A stretch of DNA of 64,000 bases from RYN-230 sp963770535 (GTDB taxonomy: Bacteria > Actinomycetota > Actinomycetes > Streptosporangiales > Streptosporangiaceae). Shown piece by piece: positions 24,446 to 33,514 of the stretch. Numbering within the stretch: position 1 is the stretch's first letter; every line of letters starts with the position of its first letter. The stretch is from contig CAVYPZ010000004.1 of NCBI GenBank assembly GCA_963770535.1, positions 868,001 to 932,000 on the forward strand. The letters run 5' to 3'. A model generated the notes under the pieces. The model made no database searches. It had not been told where the DNA came from and worked only from the letters and a program-made list of their open reading frames with translations. A program made the translations under genes and the position numbers.

Positions 24446-26092
24446 ATGCCTGAGCCCGCCGCCGCGCCCGGCAAGGCTGCGCCCGGCAAGGCCGCATCCG
24501 GCAAGGCCGCATCCGGCAAGGCTGCGCCCGGCCAGGCCGCATCCGGCAAGGCCGCATCCGGCGAGGCCGCGCCCGGGGCCAGCGCAGCCGGCTCAGGGAC
24601 GGCCGCCGGGACAGCTTCGTCCGTGGCGGAGACCACCCGGTACCTGGATCGGATCACCGAGCTCAATCCCGCCCTCGGCGCGGTCATCGCGGTCAGCCCG
24701 GACGCCCTGGACGAGGCCGCGGCCCGTGATCAGCAACAGTCGCCCGCCGGCCCCCTGCACGGCGTCCCCGTCCTGATCAAAGACAACATCGACGTCCGCG
24801 GCCTGCCCGCCACCGCCGGCTCACCGGCGCTGGGCGGCACCGGCGACCGCGGTGACGCCTTCCTGGTCGGCCGGCTGCGTGAGGCGGGCGCGGTGATCCT
24901 CGGCAAGGCGAACCTGTCCGAGTGGGCCAACTTCCGGTCGCCGCGTTCCACCAGCGGCTGGAGCACGCTCGGTGGCCAGGCCGCGAACCCGCACGCCCTG
25001 GACCGCAGCCCGTCGGGGTCAAGCTCCGGCTCCGGCGTGGCCGTGGCGGCGGGGCTGGCCCCGCTGGCGGTCGGCACCGAGACCGACGGGTCGATCGTCT
25101 GCCCGGCGAGCGCGTGCGGCGTGGTCGGCATCAAGCCCACGCTGGGCCTGGTCAGCCGGCGCGGGATCGTGCCGGTCTCGGCGGCCCAGGACACCGCGGG
25201 CCCGATGGCCCGGACGGTGGCCGGGGCGGCGGCGCTGCTGAGCGTGCTGGCCGGGCCGGATCCGGAGGACCCGGTGACCGCGGCTGCGGAGGGCCGGCCC
25301 GCCGACTACACGGCCTTCCTCGACGCTGGCGCGCTGGCCGGGGCCCGCCTCGGCGTGTGGCGGGACGGCTGCCACGAAGCGGGCGATGCGATCATGGCCG
25401 TCCTCGGCCGGGCCGTGGATGTGCTGCGGGATCTCGGCGCCACCGTGCTCGACCCCGTCGAGCTCCCGGGCGCGGCGGGAATCGGTGACCCGGAGTGGTT
25501 GTCGTTGCTGCATGAATTCAAGTGCGATATCAACGCGTACCTGCGCGCACTGCCCGGCCATGCGCCGCGGTCGCTCGCGGAGCTCATCGAGTTCAATCTC
25601 CGCAACGGTCCGGTCGTGCTCACCCACTTCGGCCAGGAAATCTTCCTGCAGGCCGAGGCCACCAGCGGCGACCCGGCGGACCCAGCCGCGCAGGCCACCC
25701 GGGCCGAGGCCACCGGCCGGGCCCGTGCGGCGCTGGATGGGCCGCTGGCCAGCCACCGGCTCGATGCGATCGTCACGCTGACCGCGAACCCCGCCTGCCG
25801 GACGGACTACGTGCTGGGCGACAACGATGTGTTCCACACGTCGGGGCCCTCTGCGGTGGCCGGGTACCCGGCTATCTCGGTCCCGGCAGGCCAGGTCAGC
25901 GGGCTGCCGGTCGGGCTGTCGTTCCTCGGCCCGGCATGGAGTGAGCCTGCGCTGATCGGCCTGGCCTACGCGTTCGAGCAGGCGTCGCAGGAGCTGGGCT
26001 GGCCGTCCCTGAAGACCAGCCTGGAGGCCACCCTGACGGCCCCGGCCGGCCGCAGCGATAACCTGCGCTCATGGATTCCTGGCCTGGCGTAA
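24446..26092 (+). CDS. Amidase signature family enzyme
   Basis: A 548-residue amide hydrolase. The Ser-cisSer-Lys triad region is readable: lysine in PVLIKDNID near residue 112, the Gly/Ser-rich SPSGSSSGSGVAVAAG, and the nucleophile region GTETDGSIVCPAS. The C-terminal half ends AGYPAISVPAGQVSGLPVGLSFLGPAWSE. It resembles plant/bacterial amidases of the 6-aminohexanoate or peptide amidase type more than GatA. The N-terminal ~45 residues are unusual: Ala-Ala-Pro/Ser-Gly-Lys units encoded by 15-bp tandem repeats. No Sec signal is seen. The last 22 bases overlap mshC. Confidence 0.9.
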   Translation: MPEPAAAPGKAAPGKAASGKAASGKAAPGQAASGKAASGEAAPGASAAGSGTAAGTASSVAETTRYLDRITELNPALGAVIAVSPDALDEAAARDQQQSPAGPLHGVPVLIKDNIDVRGLPATAGSPALGGTGDRGDAFLVGRLREAGAVILGKANLSEWANFRSPRSTSGWSTLGGQAANPHALDRSPSGSSSGSGVAVAAGLAPLAVGTETDGSIVCPASACGVVGIKPTLGLVSRRGIVPVSAAQDTAGPMARTVAGAAALLSVLAGPDPEDPVTAAAEGRPADYTAFLDAGALAGARLGVWRDGCHEAGDAIMAVLGRAVDVLRDLGATVLDPVELPGAAGIGDPEWLSLLHEFKCDINAYLRALPGHAPRSLAELIEFNLRNGPVVLTHFGQEIFLQAEATSGDPADPAAQATRAEATGRARAALDGPLASHRLDAIVTLTANPACRTDYVLGDNDVFHTSGPSAVAGYPAISVPAGQVSGLPVGLSFLGPAWSEPALIGLAYAFEQASQELGWPSLKTSLEATLTAPAGRSDNLRSWIPGLA

Positions 26093-27393
26093 GCGTTCCT
26101 GAATTGCCCGGGCGCGGCCCCGAGCCCCTCGTGTTCGACACTGCGGCCGGCGAGCTGGTGGTCGCCGCGGCCGGGCCTGACGCCACGCTGTACGCGTGCG
26201 GGATCACCCCGTACGACGCTACCCATATCGGGCACGCCGCCACGTTCATGGCCTGGGACCTGCTGGTGCGGGCCTGGCGCGACGCCGGCCACCACGTGAC
26301 CTACGTGCAGAACGTGACCGACGTCGACGACCCGCTGCTGGAACGGGCAGCCCGGGACGGCGACGACTGGCGCGCGCTGGCCGACCGCGAGATCGAGCGC
26401 TACCGCGCGGACATGGCCGCGCTGCGGGTGCTTCCGCCCACCCGGCTGGTCGGCGCGGTGGAGGCCCTCGGGGTCATCGAACGGTTCGCGGGCCGCCTGG
26501 CCGAGCGGGGCGCCCTGTACGGCCTGGACGGGGACGAGTACTTCGCCCGGGCCAGTGATGAGGCGTTCGGGTCGGTGTCCGGGCTGGACCGGGCGGAGAT
26601 GCTGGAGCTGTTCGCGGAGCGTGGCGGCGATCCCGGCCGCCCGGGGAAGAAGGACCCGCTGGACCCGCTGGTCTGGCTGTCGGCCCGGCCGCGCGAGCCG
26701 GCCTGGGCGTCCCGGTTCGGCCAGGGGCGGCCCGGCTGGCACGTGGAATGCGCGGCGATCTCCACCGAGTACCTGGGTACCCGGTTCGACGTCCAGGCGG
26801 GCGGCACCGACCTTATCTTCCCGCACCACGAGATGAGCGCTTCGCACGCGCGGGTGGCCCTCGATCCGGGCGCGTTCGCGCGGCACTACGCGCACGCCGG
26901 GATGGTCCGGCTGGACGGCGAGAAGATGTCGAAGTCGCTCGGCAACCTGGTGTTCGTGTCGCGCCTGCTGGGGGAGGGGCATGACCCGATGGCGATCCGG
27001 CTGGCCATCATGGCCCACCACTACCGGCGCGACTGGGACTGGACCGGCGCGGGGCTGGCCGCCGCGGCGGACCGGCTGGCCCGCTGGCGGGACGCGCTGC
27101 GGCTGGCGCCCGCCGTGTCCCTGCCCGCCGCGGAGGCCGTGCTCGCCCTGGTGCGGGAGCGGCTCGCCGACGACCTCGACTCGCCCGGAGCGTTGGTGGT
27201 CGTGGACGCCTGGGCCGACGAGGTGCTCAGTGCGGGCGGGTCCGGTGCGGGCGGGTCCGGTGCGGGCGGGTCCGGTGCTGTCGGGGCCGGTGCTGTCGGG
27301 GCCGGTGCCGGCGGGACCCGCGCCTCAGCACCGTCCACGGCGGCCGAGCTGGTCCGGGACACGGTCGACGCGCTGCTCGGCATCCGCCTGTAG
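26071..27393 (+). CDS. mshC: Mycothiol biosynthesis cysteine ligase MshC
   Basis: ATP-dependent ligase joining cysteine to GlcN-inositol in mycothiol synthesis. It is derived from cysteinyl-tRNA synthetase: zinc ligand C43 in YACGITPYDATHIGHA (with HIGH at 52-55), second zinc cysteine in GWHVECAAIS, FPHHEMSASHA, and KMSKSLGN. Its 440 residues are slightly longer than usual because of a C-terminal Gly/Ser/Ala insert (three AGGSG and two AVGAG units, 15-bp repeats at about 27233-27310) placed before the final helix. The gene overlaps the amidase by 22 bp and probably shares its transcript. Mycothiol is diagnostic for Actinomycetota. Confidence 0.95.
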   Translation: MDSWPGVSVPELPGRGPEPLVFDTAAGELVVAAAGPDATLYACGITPYDATHIGHAATFMAWDLLVRAWRDAGHHVTYVQNVTDVDDPLLERAARDGDDWRALADREIERYRADMAALRVLPPTRLVGAVEALGVIERFAGRLAERGALYGLDGDEYFARASDEAFGSVSGLDRAEMLELFAERGGDPGRPGKKDPLDPLVWLSARPREPAWASRFGQGRPGWHVECAAISTEYLGTRFDVQAGGTDLIFPHHEMSASHARVALDPGAFARHYAHAGMVRLDGEKMSKSLGNLVFVSRLLGEGHDPMAIRLAIMAHHYRRDWDWTGAGLAAAADRLARWRDALRLAPAVSLPAAEAVLALVRERLADDLDSPGALVVVDAWADEVLSAGGSGAGGSGAGGSGAVGAGAVGAGAGGTRASAPSTAAELVRDTVDALLGIRL

Positions 27394-27439
27394 GCACGGC
27401 TGGCTAGCCCGCCCGGGTACTGGCCGCCCCGGCCAGGAC

Positions 27440-27462
27440 GTGATATCGAGGAGCGATATCAC
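27440..27462. promoter_or_regulatory. Perfect 23-bp palindrome upstream of the RHH-like gene
   Basis: GTGATATCG-AGGAG-CGATATCAC, with 9-bp perfect arms, ends 28 bases before the start of the ribbon-helix-helix-like gene. It is AT-rich relative to its surroundings and no T-run follows, so an operator is more likely than a terminator. Autoregulation by the downstream protein is the obvious hypothesis. Confidence 0.65.
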
Positions 27463-27490
27463 TCCTTCTGCCTGTATCCCGGAGTCATCG

Positions 27491-27961
27491 ATGACTGACG
27501 TTCCCCCCGGCCCTGACCAGCCGTCCCCGGATGAGCTCGGGGCGTTCATCACGGCCGCATCACCGGCCGACGCCGAGGCCATCGACGCCTCGCGGCTGCT
27601 CGTCCGGGCCATCGGGCAGCTGCCCGAAGCCGACCGCGAACGGGTCTACTCCTGGCTGCTGCGCAGCGGCTTGCGGCCGTCGCCCGCGGGGGCGCCCGGC
27701 CCGCTGGCCCGGGGGCTCGGCTGGGCGCTCGGCGTGCAGGCCGGGAGCCAGATGCAGACCCGGGAGTGGGGGGCCGCGGTCGTGTCCCAGCTGGTCCGCG
27801 GCCCGTCGTCACCGGCCCAGCAGATGGTGCCGGTCCGGTTCTCGGCGGACCAGCACGCCCGGCTTCGGGCCTGGTGCGCGGCGCATGGCTTCTCGATGGC
27901 GACCGTGATCCGCGGCCTGGTGGACCGCTTCCTGGAAAGCCAGCAGCCCGACCGGGGCTGA
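27491..27961 (+). CDS. Small protein with C-terminal ribbon-helix-helix-like motif
   Basis: A 156-residue protein not recognised as a named family. The start is the ATG at 27491, with GGAG six bases upstream. An acidic N-terminal half (DELGAFITAASPADAEAIDASRLLVRAIGQLPEADRERVYSWLLRSGL) looks helical. A Gly/Pro linker follows, and the C-terminal 40 residues read VPVRFSADQHARLRAWCAAHGFSMATVIRGLVDRFLES, which fits beta-strand, helix, turn, helix of MetJ/Arc-type DNA-binding proteins. The perfect palindrome upstream supports a DNA-binding and autoregulatory role. It could alternatively be a partitioning-like or antitoxin-like protein, but no toxin partner is adjacent. Confidence 0.75.
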   Translation: MTDVPPGPDQPSPDELGAFITAASPADAEAIDASRLLVRAIGQLPEADRERVYSWLLRSGLRPSPAGAPGPLARGLGWALGVQAGSQMQTREWGAAVVSQLVRGPSSPAQQMVPVRFSADQHARLRAWCAAHGFSMATVIRGLVDRFLESQQPDRG

Positions 27962-27979
27962 GGCACAGGCCGGCGCGTT

Positions 27980-29938
27980 TCAGGCGCGGGGGGCGATCTC
28001 CACCCGGCGCAGCAGCTGCTGGCCTGGCTCCAGCTCGACAGCGAGGGTCAGTCCAGCGTGCTCCCCGTCGAGCTGGACGACGGTGCTGGTGTGCCCGTTG
28101 CCACCGCAGAATGCCCCCGGCTGGCACGGTCCCGCCCAGGCGCTGGCCATCCGCAGCTGGCGGAGCAGCAGGCCGGTGTCCACCAGCCCGGACACGGGCA
28201 GCTCCGCGGGCCACGGCTGCAGGCCATCATCCAGCGACGCGTTGAGCAGGTCGATGAGAGCCTGCGCCTGCCGCCACAACGGCGAGTCGGCCGCGGGCGG
28301 CACGGTGATCGTCAGTGACTGGACCCGCGGCGGGTTCTCGGGCGTGAGCAGGATCTCCACCTGCGTGTCGGCCCGCTCCCCACGCAGCCACCAGCGGCAG
28401 TGCGCGGGAGAGTCGAACTCCGGCGGCTGCGGCGCCACGCGGCCCTGGGATCCGGGGCCCTGGCCTGGAGCCGCGGCCCCGAGCCGGTCCCACATCCGGG
28501 CGATCTTCTCGCGCCGCCGGGGCAGCGGGTCGTCCAGCGCGACATTGCCCGCGAAGAGTTTCCCCGCTGCCGCGTCGTCCCAATGGCTCAGCAGCTCGTT
28601 GACCATCTGCTGGGCCCGCAGCGTCTCCGGCCAGGGGCCGCCCGGTGCGGGTGCCGGTCCGGCCACCGCCATCCGCGGCCTCTCCCCGGGGCGGGCCGCG
28701 TCTCCGGCGGCGGCGCCGCCCGCTTCCCCCGGCCGGGCCGCGTTTCCGGCGGCGGCCCCGCCCGCTTCTCCCGGCCGGGCCGCATCCTCGGCGGCGGCGG
28801 CCCGCAGCACCTCATCCATAAGCCGGGCGGCCAGCACCGACGCTCCCGCGTACGTGCTGTTGGCCAGCACGATCACGCCGAGGCCGGTCTCCGGGTGCCA
28901 GCGCATGTGACTGCCGAAACCCGGGTACCCGCCGCTGTGGTAGACCAGCCGGCCCCACGCGCTGGTCTCCTCGGTGAACAAGCCGAACCCGTAGCCGTAC
29001 TGGCTGCCCGCGGAACGGTCCCCCGGGAACCGGGGCTGTGCCTCGGGCAAGGTCACAGCGGGCTGCTGCATCTCGCGGCGCGAAGCCGCCGCGAGCGGGT
29101 GGCCATCACCGGCCCGCGGGCCACCCGGCGGGAAGGCCGCGGCAAAGCCGTCCACCCAGCGGGCCAGATCCCGGACGCTGCTGAACACGCCCCCCATCGG
29201 CGCGAACGCGCCGAGTGGATCCGGGGTGAGCTCGGTCCAGCCGCCGGCGCCGCGGGCGTACCCCCGGGCCAGCCCGTCTGGGCCGAACTCCGCGGCCTCG
29301 TACCCGGTGCGGTTCATGCCGAGCGGGTCGAGCAGCCGGGCCCGCACGAACTCCGGGTAGCCGGCTTTGGCCGCGGCCGAGATGACGCGCCCGAGCAGCG
29401 CGTAGCCCAGGTTGGAGTACTCGAAACGGGTGCCGGGCGCCCACGCCGCGCGCAGGCCCCGGGCCAGGATCTCCGCGAACTGCGCCAGCGGGGTGCCCTG
29501 CTGGCGGTCACCCCAGGGGTCATCGGTCGGCCAGCCCGCGGTCATGGTGAGCAGATGCCGGAGCGAGATAGGCGGTGAGTCGGCCGTCACCCCGGGCCAG
29601 CCCCGCAGTTCCGGGACGAACTCCGTGACCGGGTCGTCGAGCCGGAGCAGGCCGGCGTCGCGCAGCGCCAGAAGCGCCGAAGCCGTGAAGCTCTTGGTCA
29701 TGGACGCGATGCGGAACACCGTGTCCGCGTCGGGTGGTGGCCCGCCGAGCCAGCGCTCGCCCACACCACCGTCGTGGGCCAGGGCCCCGCCGGCCACGAT
29801 TCCGTACGCGATGCCCGGCTGGCCCTCACCACGCTGATAAGTCCGCACGAGGTCATCGGCGGCCGCGGCGGCGCCGGGCGGAAGTGCCCGGGGAACCGCG
29901 GGACGGCCAGGACCGGGCTCAGTTCGCCGGTCGGGCAT
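27980..29938 (-). CDS. Serine hydrolase, class C beta-lactamase/esterase family
   Basis: A 652-residue protein; the ATG at 29938 is chosen because GGAGGAG stands just upstream, and the open frame beyond it is spurious. The beta-lactamase/penicillin-binding-like domain (residues 20-400) shows SMTK (SxxK nucleophile motif), YSNLG (YxN) and HSGGYPG (HxG). A 42-bp repeat at about 28680-28795 encodes a linker of AARPGEAGGAAAG units. The C-terminal 230-residue domain (LAPTE-like, beginning QQMVNELLSHWDD) is a conserved extension of unknown function. No signal peptide, so it is probably cytoplasmic; the substrate may be an ester or D-amino-acid peptide. Confidence 0.88.
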   Translation of the reverse strand: MPDRRTEPGPGRPAVPRALPPGAAAAADDLVRTYQRGEGQPGIAYGIVAGGALAHDGGVGERWLGGPPPDADTVFRIASMTKSFTASALLALRDAGLLRLDDPVTEFVPELRGWPGVTADSPPISLRHLLTMTAGWPTDDPWGDRQQGTPLAQFAEILARGLRAAWAPGTRFEYSNLGYALLGRVISAAAKAGYPEFVRARLLDPLGMNRTGYEAAEFGPDGLARGYARGAGGWTELTPDPLGAFAPMGGVFSSVRDLARWVDGFAAAFPPGGPRAGDGHPLAAASRREMQQPAVTLPEAQPRFPGDRSAGSQYGYGFGLFTEETSAWGRLVYHSGGYPGFGSHMRWHPETGLGVIVLANSTYAGASVLAARLMDEVLRAAAAEDAARPGEAGGAAAGNAARPGEAGGAAAGDAARPGERPRMAVAGPAPAPGGPWPETLRAQQMVNELLSHWDDAAAGKLFAGNVALDDPLPRRREKIARMWDRLGAAAPGQGPGSQGRVAPQPPEFDSPAHCRWWLRGERADTQVEILLTPENPPRVQSLTITVPPAADSPLWRQAQALIDLLNASLDDGLQPWPAELPVSGLVDTGLLLRQLRMASAWAGPCQPGAFCGGNGHTSTVVQLDGEHAGLTLAVELEPGQQLLRRVEIAPRA

Positions 29939-30143
29939 GCGTGCTCCTCCAGATGAAGGGGGACTCCTCCATGGGCCAACGAGACCGGGCCAGTCAACCC
30001 GGGCCCGGAAGCCGCTGCAACGTAATATGTCACCCGGTCCGGCGCGGGTAGCTGGCGGACCGCCCTCGCCGGGAGGCCGCGGGCCCGTTCGCCGGATGCC
30101 ACGGGGCTGCCGGGTGGCCACCGAGGCGGAGAGCGGGTGCGGT

Positions 30144-31417
30144 ATGACGGCGCGGATGACCAACTGGGCCGGCAACATCGTCTACCGGGCCGCCCGGGTG
30201 GCCCGGCCCCGCAGTGTCGGCGAAGCCCAGGACCTGGTCACCGCGGGCGGCCAGGTGCGGGCGGTGGGCACCGGCCACTCGTTCAACCGGATCGCCGATA
30301 CCCCCGGCGTGCTGGTCTCGCTCGCGGGCCTGCCCCCCGTCATCGACATCGAGCCGGGCGCCCGGGTGGTCACCGTGGCGGCCGGGATCCGCTACGGGGA
30401 ACTCGCCGGCCGGCTCAACGCCGCCGGCTACGCCCTGCCCAGCCTGGCCTCGCTGCCGCACCTGTCGGTGGCGGGGGCAGTCGCGACCGCCACCCACGGC
30501 TCGGGTGATGCCCACGGGAACCTGGCCACGGCGGTGTCGGGCCTGGAGCTGATCACCGCCGACGGCGACCTGCGCAGGCTGCGCCGCGGTACGGCAGGAG
30601 AGGAGTTCCGCGGGCTGGGTGGTCGGACTGGGCTCACTCGGCCTGGTCACCGCGCTGACCCTGGACCTCGTGCCGGCGTTCAGTATCCGGCAGTACGTGT
30701 ACGAGGGGCTGCCCGCGGCGATGCTGCACAGTCACTTCGATGAGATCTTCGGCAGTGCCTACAGCGTGAGCGTGTTCACCAACTGGCAGGGGGACCGGCA
30801 CGGCCAGCTCTGGCTCAAGGTCCGCGAGGGGGACCCGGGCGGTTGGCGGCCGGAGTTGCGGTGGATGGATGCGATGCTGGCCGACCGGCAGGTCCACCCG
30901 CGTCCCGGGTGGCGATCCGGGCCATGCCACCCAGCAGCTGGGCGTGCCGGGGCCGTGGCACGAGCGGCTTCCGCACTTCCGGGCCGAGTTCACTCCCAGC
31001 AGCGGGGAGGAGCTGCAGTCCGAATACCTTCTGCCCCGGCAGGTGGCGGCAGGTGCCTTCGACGCCCTGGCCAGCCTGGGCAGCCTGCTGGCCCCGGTGC
31101 TGCAGATCTCCGAGATCCGCACGGTCGCCCCGGATGACTTGTGGCTCAGCCCCAGTTTCCAGCGGGACACGGTGGCCCTGCACTTCACCTGGATCAAGGA
31201 CAGGGCCGCCGTGACGCCGGTGATTGCCGCGATGGAACACCTGCTCACCCCGCTCGGAGCCCGCCCGCACTGGGCGAAGCTGTTTGGCATGCCCCCGCAT
31301 GTGGTGCGTGCCCTGTACCCACGGTCAGCCGACTTCCAGGACCTGCTGAGCCGTTACGATCCGGCCGGGAAGTTCCGGAACAGCTTCATCGACAAGTACT
31401 TCCCGGCCGTGCGCTGA
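30144..31417 (+). pseudogene. FAD-linked aldonolactone oxidase, two frameshifts
   Basis: Three frames join into one protein of about 420 residues. Part 1 (30144 to ~30612) holds the FAD-binding domain: NWAGNIVYRAARVARPRSV, VRAVGTGHSFNRIA, ATATHGSG. Part 2 (~30612 to ~30920) has VVGLGSLGLVTALTLDLVPAF. Part 3 (~30920 to 31417) has the aldonolactone oxidase end: QLGVPGPWHERLPHFR, HPHW-like ARPHWAKLF and a final FIDKYFPAVR. Both breaks fit insertion of a single base (one in a GGG run near 30613). Enzymes of this family oxidise D-arabinono- or L-gulono-lactone or alditols. The conserved reading on both sides suggests base errors rather than long-standing decay. Confidence 0.78.
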
Positions 31418-31483
31418 CCAGCCTGTACTTCGCGGCCGTGCGCTAACCACCCTGTACCTCCCGGCCGTGCGCTAAGCACCCCG
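31397..31483 (+). repeat. Three 29-bp repeats spanning the oxidase stop codon
   Basis: Units at 31397-31425, 31426-31454 and 31455-31483 differ by a few bases. Each encodes a Tyr-Phe/Leu-Pro/Ala-Ala-Val-Arg end followed by a stop (TGA, TAA and TAA), so the final six codons and stop of the oxidase are present three times. Confidence 0.93.
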
Positions 31484-31550
31484 CCGGCCGCCGGAATTGC
31501 CGGCGGGGCGGCCCGGTGATGCCGGGAGGCGGTGCCGTCCGGGCGGCGGG

Positions 31551-31751
31551 TCAGCTTCCGCTGGGCTGCGGCACGTGGCATTCGACCTTGGGGTTCACCC
31601 CGACGTAGTTGAGCGGGCCGGCCAGGATCGTCACCACGATGGTGCTGGCTTTCGTGCAGCTCGCGATGGAGCCGCTGTAATAGTGCCGCTGCGCTCCGGC
31701 GATAGCACCGATGACCAGCCAGATCACCAGCAGGGCAGTGCCTATGCGCAC
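31551..31751 (-). CDS. Small conserved membrane protein
   Basis: A 66-residue protein starting at a GTG (31751) with GGAGG five bases upstream; an earlier ATG at 31805 lacks this. One TM helix (IGTALLVIWLVIGAIAGAQ) is followed by RHYYSGSIASC, then a second hydrophobic stretch STIVVTILAGPLNYVGVNPKVECHVPQPS. I know similar short proteins from many actinobacteria, all of unknown function. The two cysteines (after GSIAS and before HVPQ) could form an extracytoplasmic disulfide. It is divergent from the DUF4192 gene. Confidence 0.8.
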   Translation of the reverse strand: MRIGTALLVIWLVIGAIAGAQRHYYSGSIASCTKASTIVVTILAGPLNYVGVNPKVECHVPQPSGS

Positions 31752-32052
31752 GGCTACCTCCAGTAAGCGAGTCTCCTGGAGCGCGTCATGCGCCGCCCAG
31801 ATCACGAAATGACCGGGTTAGCCTATCGCTAAGGTGCCCGCTCGTCCGGCCATGTGCCGATAGTGCCGTGGTGGCGGGAAACGCAATGGCCGCCCCGGGC
31901 CGTCCTTCCCGGTGACGCGGCGCGGCCCATGTGTCAAATCGATTTCCAGTGCGGTGGACAAATGTGCGAACTTCGTGCTTGACCTGCTGGATTATCCACA
32001 GAACGTCATTCTGTGCTAGCTCCCGGACAGCCCCGCCGAGCAGCCTGGATTC
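31752..32052. other. 301-bp divergent intergenic region
   Basis: No gene is seen. It is less GC-rich than the average of the window, and holds a TTATCCACA nonamer at 31992-32000, identical to the DnaA-box consensus, but only once. A TTGACC-like -35 lies at 31979. Promoters for the small membrane protein and DUF4192 genes should be here. Confidence 0.5.
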
Positions 32053-33216
32053 ATGAACACCATTCCGTCTGTCTCAGGCTCCAGCGCGTTCTCCCGTCAC
32101 CCCCGGATCAGGGTCAGTTCCCCGGCCGACGTCCTGGCCGTCGTGCCGCACCTGATCGGCTTCCACCCCGGCAAGAGCCTCGTCGTGATGGGAATCGGCC
32201 GGCCGCGGGCCCGGATCCAGCTCGCCTTCCGGTACGACCTCCCTGACCCGCCAGACGCCGTCCACGCCGCGGACATCGCCGAGCACGCTGCCGAGGTGCT
32301 CCGGCATCGCCGGCTCAGCACCGTGATTGGCGTCGGGTACGGCCCGGGTGCCCTGGTCACCCCCGTTGCGGACGCCCTGGCCGCCGCGCTGCGGCAAGCC
32401 GGGCTCCGGTTACACGAGCTCTTGCGGGTGGAGGACGGCCGCTACTGGTCCTACGTCTGCCAGAACCCCGAGTGCTGCCCCGCCGACGGCGTGCCGTTCG
32501 ACGTCAGCGCCAGTCCCGCAGCAGCCGCCATGACCGTGGCCGGCCTGGTCGCCTACCCGGACCGGGCGGCCCTGGCCAGGACTCTCGCCCCGGTGACGGG
32601 GGCTGCGGCGCGGTCCATGGACCGGGCCACCAGCCAGGCCCGGGAGCGCGCGGCAAGCCTGATCGCGCAGGCGTCCCCATCCCCGGGCGATAAGCAGCGG
32701 ACCAGACTGCTGGTAGACGAGGGACGCCGTGCCGTCCGGGAGGCCATCAGCACGTACCGGGCCGGCGGCGGGCTGCTGGACGATGACGCGGTGGCGTGGC
32801 TCACGGTGGTCATGGCCCACCTGGCCGTCCGGGACGACGCCTGGGCCCGGATGGACCCCGGTTACCGCGAGGCGCACCTGCGCCTGTGGACCGACGTGGC
32901 CCGCCGGGCCGCCCCGGCCTACCTCCCGGCCCCCGCGTCGCTGCTGGCCTTCACCGCCTGGCAGTCCGGCGACGGGGCGCTGGCCAACATCGCGATCGAC
33001 CGGGCGCTGGCCGCGGATCCCGGGTATTCGCTGGCCCAGCTGCTGCGCGACATCATGGACGCCGGGGTGCCGCCCTCGGCCGCGCGGGTCCCGATGACGC
33101 CCGAGCAGGTCGCAGCCACCTACGACCTGGCGAGCCCCGGCGCCCCGGAGCGGGCGGGCGGCCGGGTGCGGCCGGGCCGCGGGCGCACGGTCCCCCGCAA
33201 GCAGCCATCCCGGTAG
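32053..33216 (+). CDS. DUF4192-domain protein
   Basis: A 387-residue actinobacterial protein of unknown function. Family features: the N-terminal block SSPADVLAVVPHLIGFHPGKSLVVMGIG, a mid-region RVEDGRYWSYVCQNPECCPADGVPFD with paired cysteines (CQNPECC), and a C-terminal helical part LLAFTAWQSGDGALANIAIDRALAADPGYSLAQLL. The cysteines could bind metal. It is cytoplasmic, with no signal or TM segment. The basic tail (GRVRPGRGRTVPRKQPSR) may be disordered. No operon partner is evident. Confidence 0.88.
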   Translation: MNTIPSVSGSSAFSRHPRIRVSSPADVLAVVPHLIGFHPGKSLVVMGIGRPRARIQLAFRYDLPDPPDAVHAADIAEHAAEVLRHRRLSTVIGVGYGPGALVTPVADALAAALRQAGLRLHELLRVEDGRYWSYVCQNPECCPADGVPFDVSASPAAAAMTVAGLVAYPDRAALARTLAPVTGAAARSMDRATSQARERAASLIAQASPSPGDKQRTRLLVDEGRRAVREAISTYRAGGGLLDDDAVAWLTVVMAHLAVRDDAWARMDPGYREAHLRLWTDVARRAAPAYLPAPASLLAFTAWQSGDGALANIAIDRALAADPGYSLAQLLRDIMDAGVPPSAARVPMTPEQVAATYDLASPGAPERAGGRVRPGRGRTVPRKQPSR

Positions 33217-33300
33217 GCGGAGGCGGACGGACGCACGAAGCGGTGCCGGACCTGACGCAGCCTCGCTCGCCCGCGCCGCCGTCGCGGCGGCGGCCTGGGC

Positions 33301-33342
33301 GGGCAGGGCCGGGCGGGCAGGGCCGGGCGGGCAGGGCTGGGC
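33301..33342. repeat. Three 14-bp tandem repeats
   Basis: Unit GGGCAGGGCCGGGC occurs three times (one T for C in the last), in the 298-bp gap before the FAD-oxidase gene. No gene is seen in this gap. Confidence 0.85.
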
Positions 33343-33514
33343 GGGGTGACGAGGGCAAGGGCAGGGAGGCCGGGGAGCTGGGCTGGGGTTCAACGCGGAC
33401 CCTACCGCGGGGTAAACTTCCCCCGCCGTTCGCCGGAGTCGGCCGGGAAGTTGCCCATATGAGCCCGCTGCGTTCCCTCACCATCGAGGCCGGCCCAGAG
33501 CGAGGAGAGGCAGA

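Noticed and set aside
31992..32000. DnaA box TTATCCACA suggesting a replication origin
   Set aside because: Only one copy was seen, without clustering, AT-rich unwinding region, or dnaA/dnaN neighbours.
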